Origin: Companilactobacillus farciminis KCTC 3681 = DSM 20184
Lineage (GTDB): Bacteria; Bacillota; Bacilli; Lactobacillales; Lactobacillaceae
DNA: 64,000 bases
Assembly (NCBI RefSeq): GCF_002706745.1
Contig: NZ_CP017702.1
Coordinates: 248,001 to 312,000, forward strand
Direction of reading: 5' to 3'
Of the stretch, positions 33,289 through 42,876 are shown one piece after another. The position numbers were made by a program, and so were the translations under genes. A model generated the notes under the pieces. The model was not told the DNA's origin and searched no databases. It was given only the letters and a program-made list of their open reading frames with translations. The first letter of the stretch is position 1. Each line of letters opens with the position of its first letter.

Positions 33289-34029
33289 ATGTTAACTGTT
33301 AAGAACCTCACTGTCGCTTACGATGACACACCAGTATTTTCTGATGTTGCCGTTAACTTTAACGCAGGTAAAATCACTGGAATCATTGGACCGAACGGTG
33401 CAGGGAAATCTACACTCATTAAGGCAATTTTAAATCTGATCAAAATAAAAGATGGTCATATTGACTATGATGGTCAGACAATGAAATCAGTTCAAAAGCA
33501 AGTTGCTTACGTTGAACAAAGAAAGGATTTAGATTTAACTTTTCCAATCGATGTCTTTGATGTCGTCCTTACTGGGACTTATGGAAAATTAGGCTTGTTT
33601 AAAAATCCGGGCAAAGCCGAGAAGAAACTTTCACAAGATGCTTTGGCACAAGTCTCACTGACGGAGTTTGCTAAACGTCAAATTGGGAATTTATCCGGTG
33701 GACAGTTGCAGCGAGTTTTCGTGGCTCGAGCAATCGTTCAACAAGCAGAAATTATCATTTTAGATGAACCCTTTGTTGGAATCGACTTGCAGAGTGAAAC
33801 AGCTATTATGAGAATTTTGAAACAGTGGCGAGATGCTGGTAAGACAATTATCGTCATTCACCACGATTTGAATAAAGTTCACGCTTATTTTGATGATTTG
33901 GTGATTTTGAATCACGGTATCGTGGATTTTGGACCTACTAATGAAGTTTATAATCCAAAAAATATCGAACGAGCTTTTAGTGCAGATCTTTCTTCAGTCT
34001 TGTTTGCGGAAAAGGAAGGTGTGCAGTGA
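33289..34029 (+). CDS. Metal (Mn/Zn/Fe) ABC transporter, ATP-binding protein
   Basis: A 246-aa ABC ATPase for uptake of a divalent metal. Walker A is GPNGAGKS, the signature is LSGGQLQR, Walker B is IIILDEPFVGID, and the switch His is in VIHHDL. It groups with MntB/PsaB/ZnuC-type ATPases by its AYVEQRKDLDLTFP stretch. TGGAGG precedes the ATG. It is the first gene of a three-gene operon (ATPase, permease, binding protein), with start/stop overlaps throughout. Regulation by a DtxR-like repressor is suggested by the site at 33195. Confidence 0.92.
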   Translation: MLTVKNLTVAYDDTPVFSDVAVNFNAGKITGIIGPNGAGKSTLIKAILNLIKIKDGHIDYDGQTMKSVQKQVAYVEQRKDLDLTFPIDVFDVVLTGTYGKLGLFKNPGKAEKKLSQDALAQVSLTEFAKRQIGNLSGGQLQRVFVARAIVQQAEIIILDEPFVGIDLQSETAIMRILKQWRDAGKTIIVIHHDLNKVHAYFDDLVILNHGIVDFGPTNEVYNPKNIERAFSADLSSVLFAEKEGVQ

Positions 34030-34880
34030 TGGCATCAATAGTAGAATTTTTTAATGCTTTAACCAAATACGACTTTCTGCAAAGTGCTTTATTAACAGCA
34101 GTTATGGTCGGAATTATGTCAGGGATAATCGGTAGTTTCATTATTTTACGAGGGATGTCCCTGATGGGAGATGCCATCTCGCATGCGGTTTTACCCGGAG
34201 TTGCTGTGGCTTACATGTTAGGTATCAACATTTTATTAGGAGCATCAGTCTTTGGTGTTCTGGCGGCTTTGTTGATTGGTTTTGTCGCCTCACGAAGTAA
34301 AATTAAAACTGATACGTCAATTGGGGTCGTTTTTAGTGCCTTTTACGCTTTAGGATTTATTTTGATTTCAATGGCCGAAAGTTCCACTAACTTGCATCAT
34401 ATTTTATTTGGAAATATCTTGGCAGTTAGTGACAGCGACATTATGACTACAGCGGTTGTATTAGGTTTAGTAATCTTGTTCGTAGTCGTGTTCTATAAAG
34501 AATTGTTGGTAACGTCATTTGATGAAACTTACGCTAGAACGTACGGCTTGAAAGTCCAAGTTATTCACTACGCTTTGATGCTGGTGTTAACTTTGGTTAC
34601 TGTCTCCGCCTTACAAACGGTCGGAATTATTTTAGTGGTAGCAATGTTGATCACGCCAGCCGCAACAGCCTTTTTATGGACTGACAAATTAAACATTATG
34701 TTAGTTTTGTCGGCAGTCGTAGGAATAATTTCAGCGATAACCGGCCTGTACTTTAGTTACACATTCAACTGGGCATCAGGTCCGGCAATCGTTATCGTGG
34801 CAGCTAGTTTGTTCGCCTTATCGTTTATCTTTTCACCAAAGCAGAACTTCTTTAAATTGAAAAGGAGTGTGGCTCGATGA
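34029..34880 (+). CDS. Metal ABC transporter, permease
   Basis: A ~283-aa polytopic membrane protein of the ABC-3 family (MntC/PsaC/ZnuB type) with about eight helices. The cytoplasmic coupling segment is RGMSLMGDAISHAVLPGVAVAY, and the metal-path histidine pattern is conserved. The ATG overlaps the ATPase stop by 1 bp; a GTG three bases earlier is an alternative start. Translational coupling in the operon is likely. Confidence 0.9.
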   Translation: MASIVEFFNALTKYDFLQSALLTAVMVGIMSGIIGSFIILRGMSLMGDAISHAVLPGVAVAYMLGINILLGASVFGVLAALLIGFVASRSKIKTDTSIGVVFSAFYALGFILISMAESSTNLHHILFGNILAVSDSDIMTTAVVLGLVILFVVVFYKELLVTSFDETYARTYGLKVQVIHYALMLVLTLVTVSALQTVGIILVVAMLITPAATAFLWTDKLNIMLVLSAVVGIISAITGLYFSYTFNWASGPAIVIVAASLFALSFIFSPKQNFFKLKRSVAR

Positions 34881-35812
34881 AGAGAATTTGGATAACTCTA
34901 GTCGCTGTGATTGCGATGATCAGTGGAGTTTACTTCTTCTTAAATAGTCGCGATAATCATTCTGCTGATTTAACTGCCGGCGATAAATTACAAGTCGTGA
35001 CGACTAATTCAATTTTGGAAGATATGGTCAGAAACGTTGGTGGCGACCGAATTGAATTGTACAGTATCGTCAAACGAGGAACTGATCCGCACGAATACGA
35101 ACCACAACCAAGTGATGTTTCAGCCGCAACTGAAGCTAATGTGATTTTCCACAACGGTTTGAATTTAGAAACTGGTGGGAATGGTTGGTTCAACAAACTA
35201 GTCGAGACTTCGCATAAGAAATTCAATGAAGATGTTTTCTCAGCTAGTAGTGAAGTAACACCAGAACATTTGACGACCAACGTGAATGAAGAAGATCCAC
35301 ATGCTTGGTTAGATTTAGCCAACGGGGTCAAATACGTTCAAGTTATTACCAAAGTTTTGAAGGAAAAAGATAAGAAGAATGCCAATTACTATCAAGCAAA
35401 CGCTGATAAATATATCGCTAAGTTAGAAAAATTGCATCATCAAGCACAATCAAAATACTTAGAAATTCCTGAAAAACAACGTCTGCTAGTAACTTCAGAA
35501 GGTGCGTTCAAGTATTTCGGTAAGGCTTATCACGTAACACCAGCCTATATTTGGGAAATTAATACCGAATCGCAAGGAACGCCTGAACAAATGCAACGGG
35601 TTTTGGGTAAAATTAGAAAGTCTGACGTTAAAAACTTGTTCGTTGAATCTTCTGTTTCACCTAAATCGATGGAAAAAGTATCGAAGGAATCTGGTTTAGA
35701 AATTTATTCTAAATTGTTTACTGACTCTTTAGCCAAAGAAGGTAGTGATGGAGATACTTATTATTCAATGATGAAGTGGAATATTGATCATATTTACGAC
35801 GGATTAAAATAA
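34877..35812 (+). CDS. Metal ABC transporter, substrate-binding protein
   Basis: A 311-aa cluster A-I (PsaA/MntA/TroA) binding protein that delivers Mn2+ or a similar metal. Probable ligands follow the manganese-type set: His in DPHEYE, His in DPHAWLD, Glu in TSEGAF and Asp in TDSLAKEG. The long His-rich loop of zinc-type proteins is absent. Unlike typical Gram-positive members, there is no lipobox cysteine. The N-terminus is a plain hydrophobic helix (ITLVAVIAMISGVYFF), so it may be anchored as a signal-anchor protein or released. The ATG overlaps the permease stop by 4 bp. Confidence 0.9.
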   Translation: MKRIWITLVAVIAMISGVYFFLNSRDNHSADLTAGDKLQVVTTNSILEDMVRNVGGDRIELYSIVKRGTDPHEYEPQPSDVSAATEANVIFHNGLNLETGGNGWFNKLVETSHKKFNEDVFSASSEVTPEHLTTNVNEEDPHAWLDLANGVKYVQVITKVLKEKDKKNANYYQANADKYIAKLEKLHHQAQSKYLEIPEKQRLLVTSEGAFKYFGKAYHVTPAYIWEINTESQGTPEQMQRVLGKIRKSDVKNLFVESSVSPKSMEKVSKESGLEIYSKLFTDSLAKEGSDGDTYYSMMKWNIDHIYDGLK

Positions 35813-35845
35813 AAAGTTCTCACATTTAATTGTGGGAACTTTTTT
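35811..35845 (+). terminator. Terminator of the metal ABC operon
   Basis: AAAAAGTTCTCACA and TGTGGGAACTTTTTT. Confidence 0.87.
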
Positions 35846-35971
35846 CATTAAATCATAAATTATTATTTTAAAAATGATATTTTATTTATTGCTTGTAATT
35901 ATTGTTAATGGGTATAAAATTTATATTAATCAGATATTGTGATTAATATAACGTACTTTATGGGGGTTGCT

Positions 35972-38227
35972 ATGAGTGGGAAAAAACGATTATTATTTTT
36001 AACTTTTTTAGCAATATTTTTTAATTTAATAATTATTCTAAACAGTCCAGTGACTTCTCTTGCAACTTCACAAACGGATGCTTTGAATGAATCAATGGAA
36101 GGATTAAACGATGCGCCGAATAATTTAGGATTAGATTCGACACAGTTTACGCCAGGGGATTTAAGTGGATACAATGGAACAAAAAATTATGCTATCTTGG
36201 AAACTGCTATGGGACGACCAACGGCCGCTTCTTATGATCCATTTCGTGCTATTAGAGTAAACACCTATAAGAATCAAGCGGGAGCTATCTGGTCTAACGT
36301 CGAAGGTGGGAACTATGTTGATATAACTAAGCAACAGACCCTATCTTTATGGATGTATTTTGGACCCAAAACGCACAAAAATAGTAGTGACGGTTTTGGT
36401 GATGGGATGGCCTTTGTTTTACAGAATTCTGACGATGGAATAAAAGCTTTTGCTCATAAGGGAACTGAAATAGGTAGAGGTGAAAGTATGGGTGTTTGGG
36501 GAATTGATAATGATACCTCAGTAACTGATCCACTTCAGATAGCTAATACTGCTATTCAAAAGAGTTGGGCTTTGGAATTTGATACTAACTCAAACTCTTC
36601 AAAGAGTTCCTATGATGACTTTGATTATAATATTTCAGGCCAACACATTGCCTATGGTTATCCTGGTAGTTCAAATACGTATATAAGAAATACTTCTGGA
36701 TTGATTTTTAAAGAAAATTATTTCTCCATGTTGTATCAAGGTATTAATTACATCGAGTTGCATGATGGAAAATGGCATCATCTGACTTTGACTTGGCATC
36801 CTAATGATTTCACTATCACGTATAAATTCAATGATAAAAATCTTGATGGTTCTAAAGGAGCTAATCCTTTAATAGCGACCACTTCTGCAGTTCAAGCGAA
36901 CGAATTTGGTGGACACGATGCTTTGAATAAAATCGGTGGAAAATTGCGTTGGGGATTCGTCTCTAGTAACGGGGATGCCTATGAAGCTAATTTGATTGCT
37001 TTTGAATCTATCCCTTCTGAAATTGAAGGTGAAGTTTCCTCAAATATTGTCGATCAAACGCAGAATAAAGCTATCAAAGATGATAGTACTGATAATACAG
37101 TTAATTCTGGTGATGATTTAGCTTTTAACTATAATTTAAGCTATAAGAGTGGTAGTGAGGATTGGACCGAGAATGTCGCCAAGATTGATTTGCCATCGAA
37201 TGTGACTTTCTCAAATGGAATTATCGGTTATGTGACTTACAATAATGCGACTGATGATAAAAGTGAACCAATCTATGCTAGTGAAATAACGACAAAAGAA
37301 AATAGTACTACTCAAGTTGTTACGCACACTCTTGGTCAAGGATTAAATGATACTAATAAAAATGCAACAATCACACTTTATGGGGTAGCTAACACGGTGT
37401 ATGCTAATACATTGGTGGCTTCAGCTCATGCTAATTTTAGTAGTCCCAATTTAATTCAAGATACAGATACCCCAGAATTTGTTATTCAAAAAAGTAAGCC
37501 AATCAATCTTAGTTTGGATCAAAGCAATATTTCAGTCGGCGTTGGTAAGAATGCCAATATAACTGGTGTCGTATCTTATGCGGATCAAACAACGGTAAAT
37601 AATTCTGATGTTACAGTTTATGCTACGTTAAATGACGATTCATTGGACAAATTTACTTTGGCTGATAGTACTAATATTGCGAATACAACTAGTGGAAAAT
37701 TGAATTTTGATATTCCTTACAATAAATTGACGCAACCAACTAATACTTTAAAAGTTCATGTCATGGACAAAAAAGGTAATGTCTCCACAACTTCAACGGT
37801 TGTAATAACGAAGACCGGTGGATTAGCTTTGAGTGTAGATGATTATTCCTTTGGAAATATTAACCAAGCTACACCATCAATGTTGATTCCTCGAAAAGGT
37901 ACTTGGAATATTTTAGTTGAAGATAGTCGAAAAGATGGAACAACATCGCCTTGGAAGTTATCAGCTTCTAATGAAGGTTTATCAAATGGAGATACATCGT
38001 TTAAGGGTAATGTTATTTTCAAAAGTTCCAGTGGCGTGATAACCAATCTTTTCAACAATGATAATGTACCGATTGCTACAGGTTACAAGCAAGGTAGCGG
38101 ACGTGAAGTTACTAATGTAGGGCAAAATTGGAATGACTCTGAAGGAATCATGTTAAAAACTACTGGACAAAATACCATCGGAAATTACTCCGGAAAAATG
38201 GACTGGGTTTTATCCGACACAATTTAA
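35972..38227 (+). CDS. L-type-lectin/WxL-domain surface protein
   Basis: A ~751-aa exported paralogue of the protein at 18552. It has a signal peptide (to ~SLATS), a clearer L-type lectin domain (~25-330, with GDGMAFVLQN, GVWGID, SWALEFDTN and DGKWHHLTLTW), a middle domain (VDQTQNKAI..VNSGDDLAF), an Ig-like domain and a C-terminal WxL domain. The WxL motifs are WKL (in SPWKLSAS) and WVL (in MDWVLSDTI) at the end. It probably binds glycans and attaches to peptidoglycan. The start at 35972 follows GGGGG by 5 bp; an upstream frame start at 35939 lacks a site. Monocistronic. Confidence 0.87.
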   Translation: MSGKKRLLFLTFLAIFFNLIIILNSPVTSLATSQTDALNESMEGLNDAPNNLGLDSTQFTPGDLSGYNGTKNYAILETAMGRPTAASYDPFRAIRVNTYKNQAGAIWSNVEGGNYVDITKQQTLSLWMYFGPKTHKNSSDGFGDGMAFVLQNSDDGIKAFAHKGTEIGRGESMGVWGIDNDTSVTDPLQIANTAIQKSWALEFDTNSNSSKSSYDDFDYNISGQHIAYGYPGSSNTYIRNTSGLIFKENYFSMLYQGINYIELHDGKWHHLTLTWHPNDFTITYKFNDKNLDGSKGANPLIATTSAVQANEFGGHDALNKIGGKLRWGFVSSNGDAYEANLIAFESIPSEIEGEVSSNIVDQTQNKAIKDDSTDNTVNSGDDLAFNYNLSYKSGSEDWTENVAKIDLPSNVTFSNGIIGYVTYNNATDDKSEPIYASEITTKENSTTQVVTHTLGQGLNDTNKNATITLYGVANTVYANTLVASAHANFSSPNLIQDTDTPEFVIQKSKPINLSLDQSNISVGVGKNANITGVVSYADQTTVNNSDVTVYATLNDDSLDKFTLADSTNIANTTSGKLNFDIPYNKLTQPTNTLKVHVMDKKGNVSTTSTVVITKTGGLALSVDDYSFGNINQATPSMLIPRKGTWNILVEDSRKDGTTSPWKLSASNEGLSNGDTSFKGNVIFKSSSGVITNLFNNDNVPIATGYKQGSGREVTNVGQNWNDSEGIMLKTTGQNTIGNYSGKMDWVLSDTI

Positions 38228-38239
38228 ATAATAAAAAGC

Positions 38240-38288
38240 AAAAAGACTCGAAATCATAGCTGAGGGCTAAATGTTTTCGAGTCTTTTT
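38240..38288. terminator. Bidirectional terminator
   Basis: AAAAAGACTCGAAA and TTTTCGAGTCTTTTT between the lectin/WxL gene and the convergent membrane-protein gene. Confidence 0.85.
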
Positions 38289-38350
38289 GTAGATTTCATA
38301 TAATACTACCTTATTTTTTAAAAGGCAAAGGATACGTTTCGTAAATAGTT

Positions 38351-39049
38351 CTAGTTGTTGTCTCCAAATAGTTGTAACAAGCTCAAGAAGACGTTGATGA
38401 AGTCCATTACCAAAGTGACTGAAGCAAGTAAGGCAATTGCACCAAGACTACTTGAAGTTGAGTTACTTTGATAAATACGTTTGATGTTTTGAGAATCAAA
38501 AGCGATGTAGAACAAGAAGAGAATAACTATCGCTGCACTGACTAACATCATCAATGGAGTACTTCTGAAAATTAACAAGTTGATAGCTTCGATTGCGATA
38601 ATTGAGATAATTCCAATCATCAAAGTTCGGTTCCACTTCATAAGGTCCTTTTTAGTAAAGAAACCAATAGCGGCTGAAACAACGAAAACAACTGAAGTAA
38701 GAGATAACATTTGAATAATACTTCTAGCTGAGTAAATGTAGAAAATTGGAACTCCGATAAAGGATAGTGTGAACAAGAAAGCTAAGTAACTAATGAAAGT
38801 TAAGAAGTATGATCTCGTTGCAAAATACCCACATAAGCTAATGAAAGCAATCGGTATACCAATCATCAAAATCATGGAAATAATTCGATGTTGTGCCATT
38901 CCTTGGAATATTGCCATTGAGAATGCTTGGTTATTAGCAATGGCTTGCGCGCTGATCATCCAAAAGGCGATTCCCAACCCAGTATATAAATATACTAGGG
39001 ATGTGAATTTAGCCAAACCAGCGGATTTTACTTTGTCTATTGTTTGCAT
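38351..39049 (-). CDS. Bax inhibitor-1/YccA-family membrane protein
   Basis: A 232-aa protein with seven predicted membrane helices and the Bax1-I (UPF0005) pattern, ending in LVMDFINVFLSLLQLFG. Bacterial members (YetJ) are pH-dependent Ca2+ leak channels. ATG 39049 is chosen because GAGGTGG lies 5 bp upstream; an in-frame start at 39100 would add an unlikely extension. Monocistronic. Confidence 0.87.
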   Translation of the reverse strand: MQTIDKVKSAGLAKFTSLVYLYTGLGIAFWMISAQAIANNQAFSMAIFQGMAQHRIISMILMIGIPIAFISLCGYFATRSYFLTFISYLAFLFTLSFIGVPIFYIYSARSIIQMLSLTSVVFVVSAAIGFFTKKDLMKWNRTLMIGIISIIAIEAINLLIFRSTPLMMLVSAAIVILFLFYIAFDSQNIKRIYQSNSTSSSLGAIALLASVTLVMDFINVFLSLLQLFGDNN

Positions 39050-39202
39050 ATAATCCACCTCTATTTTAACTATTATAACAATTGTACAATAGGATAACAT
39101 TTCTCGTAAAATTAAGAAACCGCTTGAGTTTATTATCTAATTTGTGTAGTTAATTTACTTTGATATAAATCAATATTTATTTTTTTGTCCTAAGCGACCA
39201 AA

Positions 39203-39235
39203 ACGACATAATGTGTCGTACCTATTTTATACAAT
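39203..39235 (+). promoter_or_regulatory. Promoter with palindrome at the -35 region
   Basis: ACGACATAATGTGTCGT (39203-39219, arms of 6 bp) overlaps where the -35 box would lie for the -10-like TACAAT at 39230. A repressor binding there would block the three-gene operon. Confidence 0.45.
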
Positions 39236-39260
39236 GTAGATATCAACACAGGAGGTCGCT

Positions 39261-39614
39261 ATGCAGATTGGAAATGATAAAGACTCGCCCCTGAGCCCGG
39301 TATTGTTTGTACCTTTAATGGTAGAAAAGCAATCCGAGTTGCAGAGAATCATTATGAAAAGTACGGCTTATTTCTTTTTGGAGCCACAAGAATTTCAAGC
39401 TTTAAAGAAAGCTACTTTGGGTTCATTAAAAGATATCAAGACTGATGAATATGTCGTCGGAGTTTGGAAAAACAGCGATGGTCAATTTGTCGTGACTAGT
39501 ATTTATCGCAATAATTTATACCAACATAGTTTATTAGATTTTGGTCGTATTGGGGACATAGTGACAGGGTTACCAGATGATTTTCAACAAGCAGAACGAT
39601 TTTTTATTAAATAG
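39261..39614 (+). CDS. Uncharacterised 117-aa protein (operon gene 1)
   Basis: A soluble protein, with no signal or membrane helix, preceded by AGGAGG. FFLEPQEFQALKKAT and EYVVGVWKNSDGQFVVTSIYRNN suggest a compact alpha/beta fold. I recognise no family. It is the first of three tightly spaced genes, the last of which is a lipoprotein. Confidence 0.7.
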   Translation: MQIGNDKDSPLSPVLFVPLMVEKQSELQRIIMKSTAYFFLEPQEFQALKKATLGSLKDIKTDEYVVGVWKNSDGQFVVTSIYRNNLYQHSLLDFGRIGDIVTGLPDDFQQAERFFIK

Positions 39615-39623
39615 GAGGGAATT

Positions 39624-40352
39624 ATGGGATTAAAAGTAAATGTTAACCCATGGGCTAAAACGGATGAAAAAATTTTAGATGAGGATAAAGAAGCTTTGGA
39701 TTTTAGTAAAACGGACGTCAATCCAAGTCAAGTTGTTGGCAATCCGCAGACAGCCAATTTATTTTTGTGCCTGTTGAAGCCGGAAGTAAATAATTATTCT
39801 CAAAAAGTTATTTCGACGGATACTAATATTTTGGGACAAGAATTGCGTAATTTAAAAGCAGGCAAGAGTGAACATTATTATTTAGATTCGTATTATTTTT
39901 ATTTGTTGCGTCAAGATTCAAAAGTTGTCTACTATGATTTCTTGAAAAATGATGCTGATGAAACTTATTTTGATAACTTGAGGATTTGTGATTTGCGCTT
40001 GTTAGCCTATCAAGATGCCACTTTAAAAGCTGATAAAAGCTATGCAGATTTGAAGTCAGCTAAATATGTTTCCTCGTTGATTATTGATCGGATTTTGGAC
40101 TTTTCAATCAGTGCCAAACCAGTTTTCATTTTTAAGAATTATGATCAGTGGGCTCAAGTTATCATGCAAGCCTTACGTGAAAGAACTGATTTAGAGGATG
40201 AAGAGTTAGTCGCCAAATTTAACTTATTAACTGATTACTTCTATGAATTTTCTTCCAACGACTCGGCTATTACGAAAGAAAATATTCACAAAGTTATGAA
40301 GTTAGGCGAGTATGACGAAATCAGCGACTACTTAAAGGAAGTTAGGGGATAA
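39624..40352 (+). CDS. Uncharacterised 242-aa protein (operon gene 2)
   Basis: A soluble, acidic protein with a disordered acidic N-terminus (KTDEKILDEDKEALD), and HYYLDSYYFYLLRQDSKVVYYDFL and FIFKNYDQWAQVIMQALRERT as notable blocks. No recognised domain. GGAGGG precedes the ATG, 9 bp after the previous stop. Its close spacing with genes 1 and 3 implies a joint function involving an envelope-exposed lipoprotein. Confidence 0.7.
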   Translation: MGLKVNVNPWAKTDEKILDEDKEALDFSKTDVNPSQVVGNPQTANLFLCLLKPEVNNYSQKVISTDTNILGQELRNLKAGKSEHYYLDSYYFYLLRQDSKVVYYDFLKNDADETYFDNLRICDLRLLAYQDATLKADKSYADLKSAKYVSSLIIDRILDFSISAKPVFIFKNYDQWAQVIMQALRERTDLEDEELVAKFNLLTDYFYEFSSNDSAITKENIHKVMKLGEYDEISDYLKEVRG

Positions 40353-40354
40353 TA

Positions 40355-41329
40355 GTGAAAAAATATTGGGGAATTTTAAGTGCTATTTTGGTGGCAGTCA
40401 CCTTGACCGGATGTGGCAATCACAATCAATCAAAATCAAGTGACACTAAGAAAGTTACGACGCATAAAGTAGCCAAGACTAGTCATAAAAAGAAAGCTAA
40501 AAAGACTACCAAGAAAACAACTGCTAGTGCCACTAGTACAGCTTTTTCAAACCGTCAATTTATTGCTTCAGCGGGAGAATTTTATTCAGGAGTGTTCTTC
40601 AAGGGCAATCAATTTATCTGGAAATATACTGCTCCAACAACAACTAATAGCGATGGCAGCTCTAGTAATGATGACAAGTTCTTTATTTTGCAAGGAACTT
40701 ACAAGTATTTGGCTAGTTCAAAAATTTTAACATTAAATATTAACAATCAATCGAAGACTTATACCGGAAAAGCTTTACAACTAGATAAGTATCAATATCA
40801 AAGTGTCTCTGCACCAGCAATAGCTTCGACTTTACAATTTAAAGTTAGTGATGAATCTGGAACTACAGTCTTGCAACCGATGAGTAAGAGTCTTGGAAAT
40901 GAGATTGCAGAGGCTAATAAGAATGGTAAAGATGATCCTAATTTGACTTATGACAATGTTATCAGCAAGTATAGCGTGCAAAAAGTCGATAGTTCGATGC
41001 AACAAGTCAAAAAGGGCATCAGTAGTGCAGCAGAATTTCAAGATTTCATCGTACACAATATGGATAATCCTAATCCCGATTTGGAATTGACGTCTGTTGC
41101 TAACGATGGCAAGGATTATGATATTTATGATTCAGGCGATACTACTAGTGATACACCACAAAAAACAATCAAAGCTAAATATACTTTGCACGTCAATAAC
41201 CCAGTCGGTGGATCTGAGAAATACTTCTTGGGTGATGACGATAATATTTACTGGTCACCGGAACAACAAACTCATAATTGGTTAGAAGAAGGTATGTCAA
41301 CGCAGTACCATCAACTTTACAATTTGTAA
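40355..41329 (+). CDS. Uncharacterised lipoprotein (operon gene 3)
   Basis: A 324-aa exported lipoprotein. The lipobox is LTGC (Cys20), followed by a ~40-residue Lys/Ser/Thr-rich linker and a beta-rich globular part (QFIASAGEFYSGVFFKGNQFIWKY; LQGTYKY). The C-terminal half has an acidic segment and ends in a W/Y-rich tail. The start is GTG 40355, 2 bp after the previous stop. No named family. A terminator follows, so the operon ends here. Confidence 0.8.
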   Translation: MKKYWGILSAILVAVTLTGCGNHNQSKSSDTKKVTTHKVAKTSHKKKAKKTTKKTTASATSTAFSNRQFIASAGEFYSGVFFKGNQFIWKYTAPTTTNSDGSSSNDDKFFILQGTYKYLASSKILTLNINNQSKTYTGKALQLDKYQYQSVSAPAIASTLQFKVSDESGTTVLQPMSKSLGNEIAEANKNGKDDPNLTYDNVISKYSVQKVDSSMQQVKKGISSAAEFQDFIVHNMDNPNPDLELTSVANDGKDYDIYDSGDTTSDTPQKTIKAKYTLHVNNPVGGSEKYFLGDDDNIYWSPEQQTHNWLEEGMSTQYHQLYNL

Positions 41330-41332
41330 TTA

Positions 41333-41372
41333 AAAACAGTCCCTCTTTTGTCGAGAAGGGCTGTTTATTTTT
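41333..41372 (+). terminator. Terminator of the lipoprotein operon
   Basis: AAACAGTCCCTCTT and AAGGGCTGTTT with a T-rich tail. Confidence 0.8.
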
Positions 41373-41423
41373 ATATTAAGCTAGCGCTGATATAATGAAG
41401 AAAAATTAGCCAGAGGTGAGACT

Positions 41424-41780
41424 ATGAAAATCACTAAATTATTCTTTGAAGAAGGCGGATTTTTTGGCGTACCAGAATTTGGTGAAATAGATCTGCTGAA
41501 TAAAACATTGAAATATAGCAAGGGAATTCTGGATTCTGAACGTTCTGGGTCGGCCGTAAAAAATGATTTGAGTGAAGAACAAATCGAATCGTTACAAAAA
41601 AGAATCGCCGATTTACATTTGGAAGATTGGCAAACTGAATATAGTGATAATGACATTTTGGACGGTACTCAATGGAGTTTAAAGATTTCTTTTGATAATG
41701 GTAAGAATAAAGAAATTTTTGGTTCCAACAAGTATCCTGATAACTTTGAAGCTATGAAAGAATTATTCGATATTAACTAA
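41424..41780 (+). CDS. Small conserved-looking protein of unknown function
   Basis: A 118-aa soluble acidic protein. The C-terminal block WSLKISFDNGKNKEIFGSNKYPDNF resembles a motif (W-x-L-x-x-x-F-x-x-G, then GSNxYPxNF/W) that I have seen in small Firmicute proteins of unknown function. AGAGGTGAG precedes the ATG. It is monocistronic, convergent with asnA. Confidence 0.7.
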   Translation: MKITKLFFEEGGFFGVPEFGEIDLLNKTLKYSKGILDSERSGSAVKNDLSEEQIESLQKRIADLHLEDWQTEYSDNDILDGTQWSLKISFDNGKNKEIFGSNKYPDNFEAMKELFDIN

Positions 41781-41813
41781 AAAAAGTCGCTGAAATTAAT
41801 CAGTGACTTTTTG
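41781..41813. terminator. Bidirectional terminator
   Basis: AAAAAGTCGCTGA and TCAGTGACTTTTT between this gene and asnA. Confidence 0.85.
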
Positions 41814-41815
41814 TT

Positions 41816-42823
41816 TTATAGCAAGTGAATGTCGTTTTCTTCACATTTTTGACGTAAGTCTTCTGGCCAAACAGCAGCTTGGACTTCACCAACGTGAGCT
41901 TTGCCAAGAAGTAACATACATAGACGAGATTGTCCGATACCACCACCGATTGTGTATGGTAGTTCGCCGTTTAGTAACATTTGGTGGAATGGGAGCTTTT
42001 CACGATCTTCTTCATGAGCAATCTTTAATTGTTCAAGCATTGATTCTTCACTAACACGGATACCCATACTTGAGATTTCTAGGGCGTGCTGTAAAGGTTC
42101 ATACCAGAATAAAATATCACCGTTTAGTTTCCAGTCATCATAGTCAGGGGCACGACCGTCATGGCGTTTACCACTCTTCATAGGTCCACCGATTTGCATT
42201 AAGAAGACACAGCCAAGTTCTTTACAAATAGCATCTTCACGTTCTTTAGGTGTCTTGTCAGGCCATCTGTCTTCTAGTTCTTGAGTTGTTACGAAGTGAA
42301 TTTCGTCAGGCAAGTGGTGAACAGCCTTAGGGAATTTGTACCAAACCTCGTGTTCCATGTGCTTGATAACTTTGAAAATTTGACGAACTGTGTGCTTCAA
42401 AGCAGCTGTGTTACGTTCATCCTTAGCGATGACTTTTTCCCAGTCCCATTGGTCAACGTAGATTGAGTGGATGTTATCAAGATCTTCGTCTTTTCTGATA
42501 GCATTCATATTAGTGTAGATACCTTCGTGCATACCAAAGCCGTAGCGTTTCAAAGCTAGACGTTTCCATTTAGCCAAAGAGTGGACGATTTCGATAGTTT
42601 CGCCAGGTAGACCTTTCATAGTGAAGGAAACAGGAGATTCCACACCGTTAAGGTTATCATTCAAACCAGTACCTTTTTCAACCATCATAGGTGCTGATAA
42701 ACGTGACAAATTCAATTCTTTACCAAATTCATCTTGGAATGTTTCACGGATGTATTGAATAGCTTTTTGTGTTTCTTTAACAGATAATTTTGGATCATAA
42801 TCCTTAGGTATAATTAAGTTCAT
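41816..42823 (-). CDS. asnA: Aspartate-ammonia ligase (asparagine synthetase A)
   Basis: A 335-aa AsnA that makes asparagine from aspartate, ammonia and ATP. It has the class II aminoacyl-tRNA-synthetase-like fold. Typical segments are [10 protein letters not shown] near the start, [27 protein letters not shown] and the C-terminal [26 protein letters not shown]-site block. ATG 42823 follows GGAGG by 8 bp; the in-frame ATG 15 bases upstream overlaps that site. Expression is controlled by the Asn-specific T-box leader just upstream. Confidence 0.96.
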   Translation of the reverse strand: MNLIIPKDYDPKLSVKETQKAIQYIRETFQDEFGKELNLSRLSAPMMVEKGTGLNDNLNGVESPVSFTMKGLPGETIEIVHSLAKWKRLALKRYGFGMHEGIYTNMNAIRKDEDLDNIHSIYVDQWDWEKVIAKDERNTAALKHTVRQIFKVIKHMEHEVWYKFPKAVHHLPDEIHFVTTQELEDRWPDKTPKEREDAICKELGCVFLMQIGGPMKSGKRHDGRAPDYDDWKLNGDILFWYEPLQHALEISSMGIRVSEESMLEQLKIAHEEDREKLPFHQMLLNGELPYTIGGGIGQSRLCMLLLGKAHVGEVQAAVWPEDLRQKCEENDIHLL

Positions 42824-42876
42824 GTAGTTTTCCTCCAATTAGTTGCCGATTGGCCAACCTTATTCTTTGCAAAATA

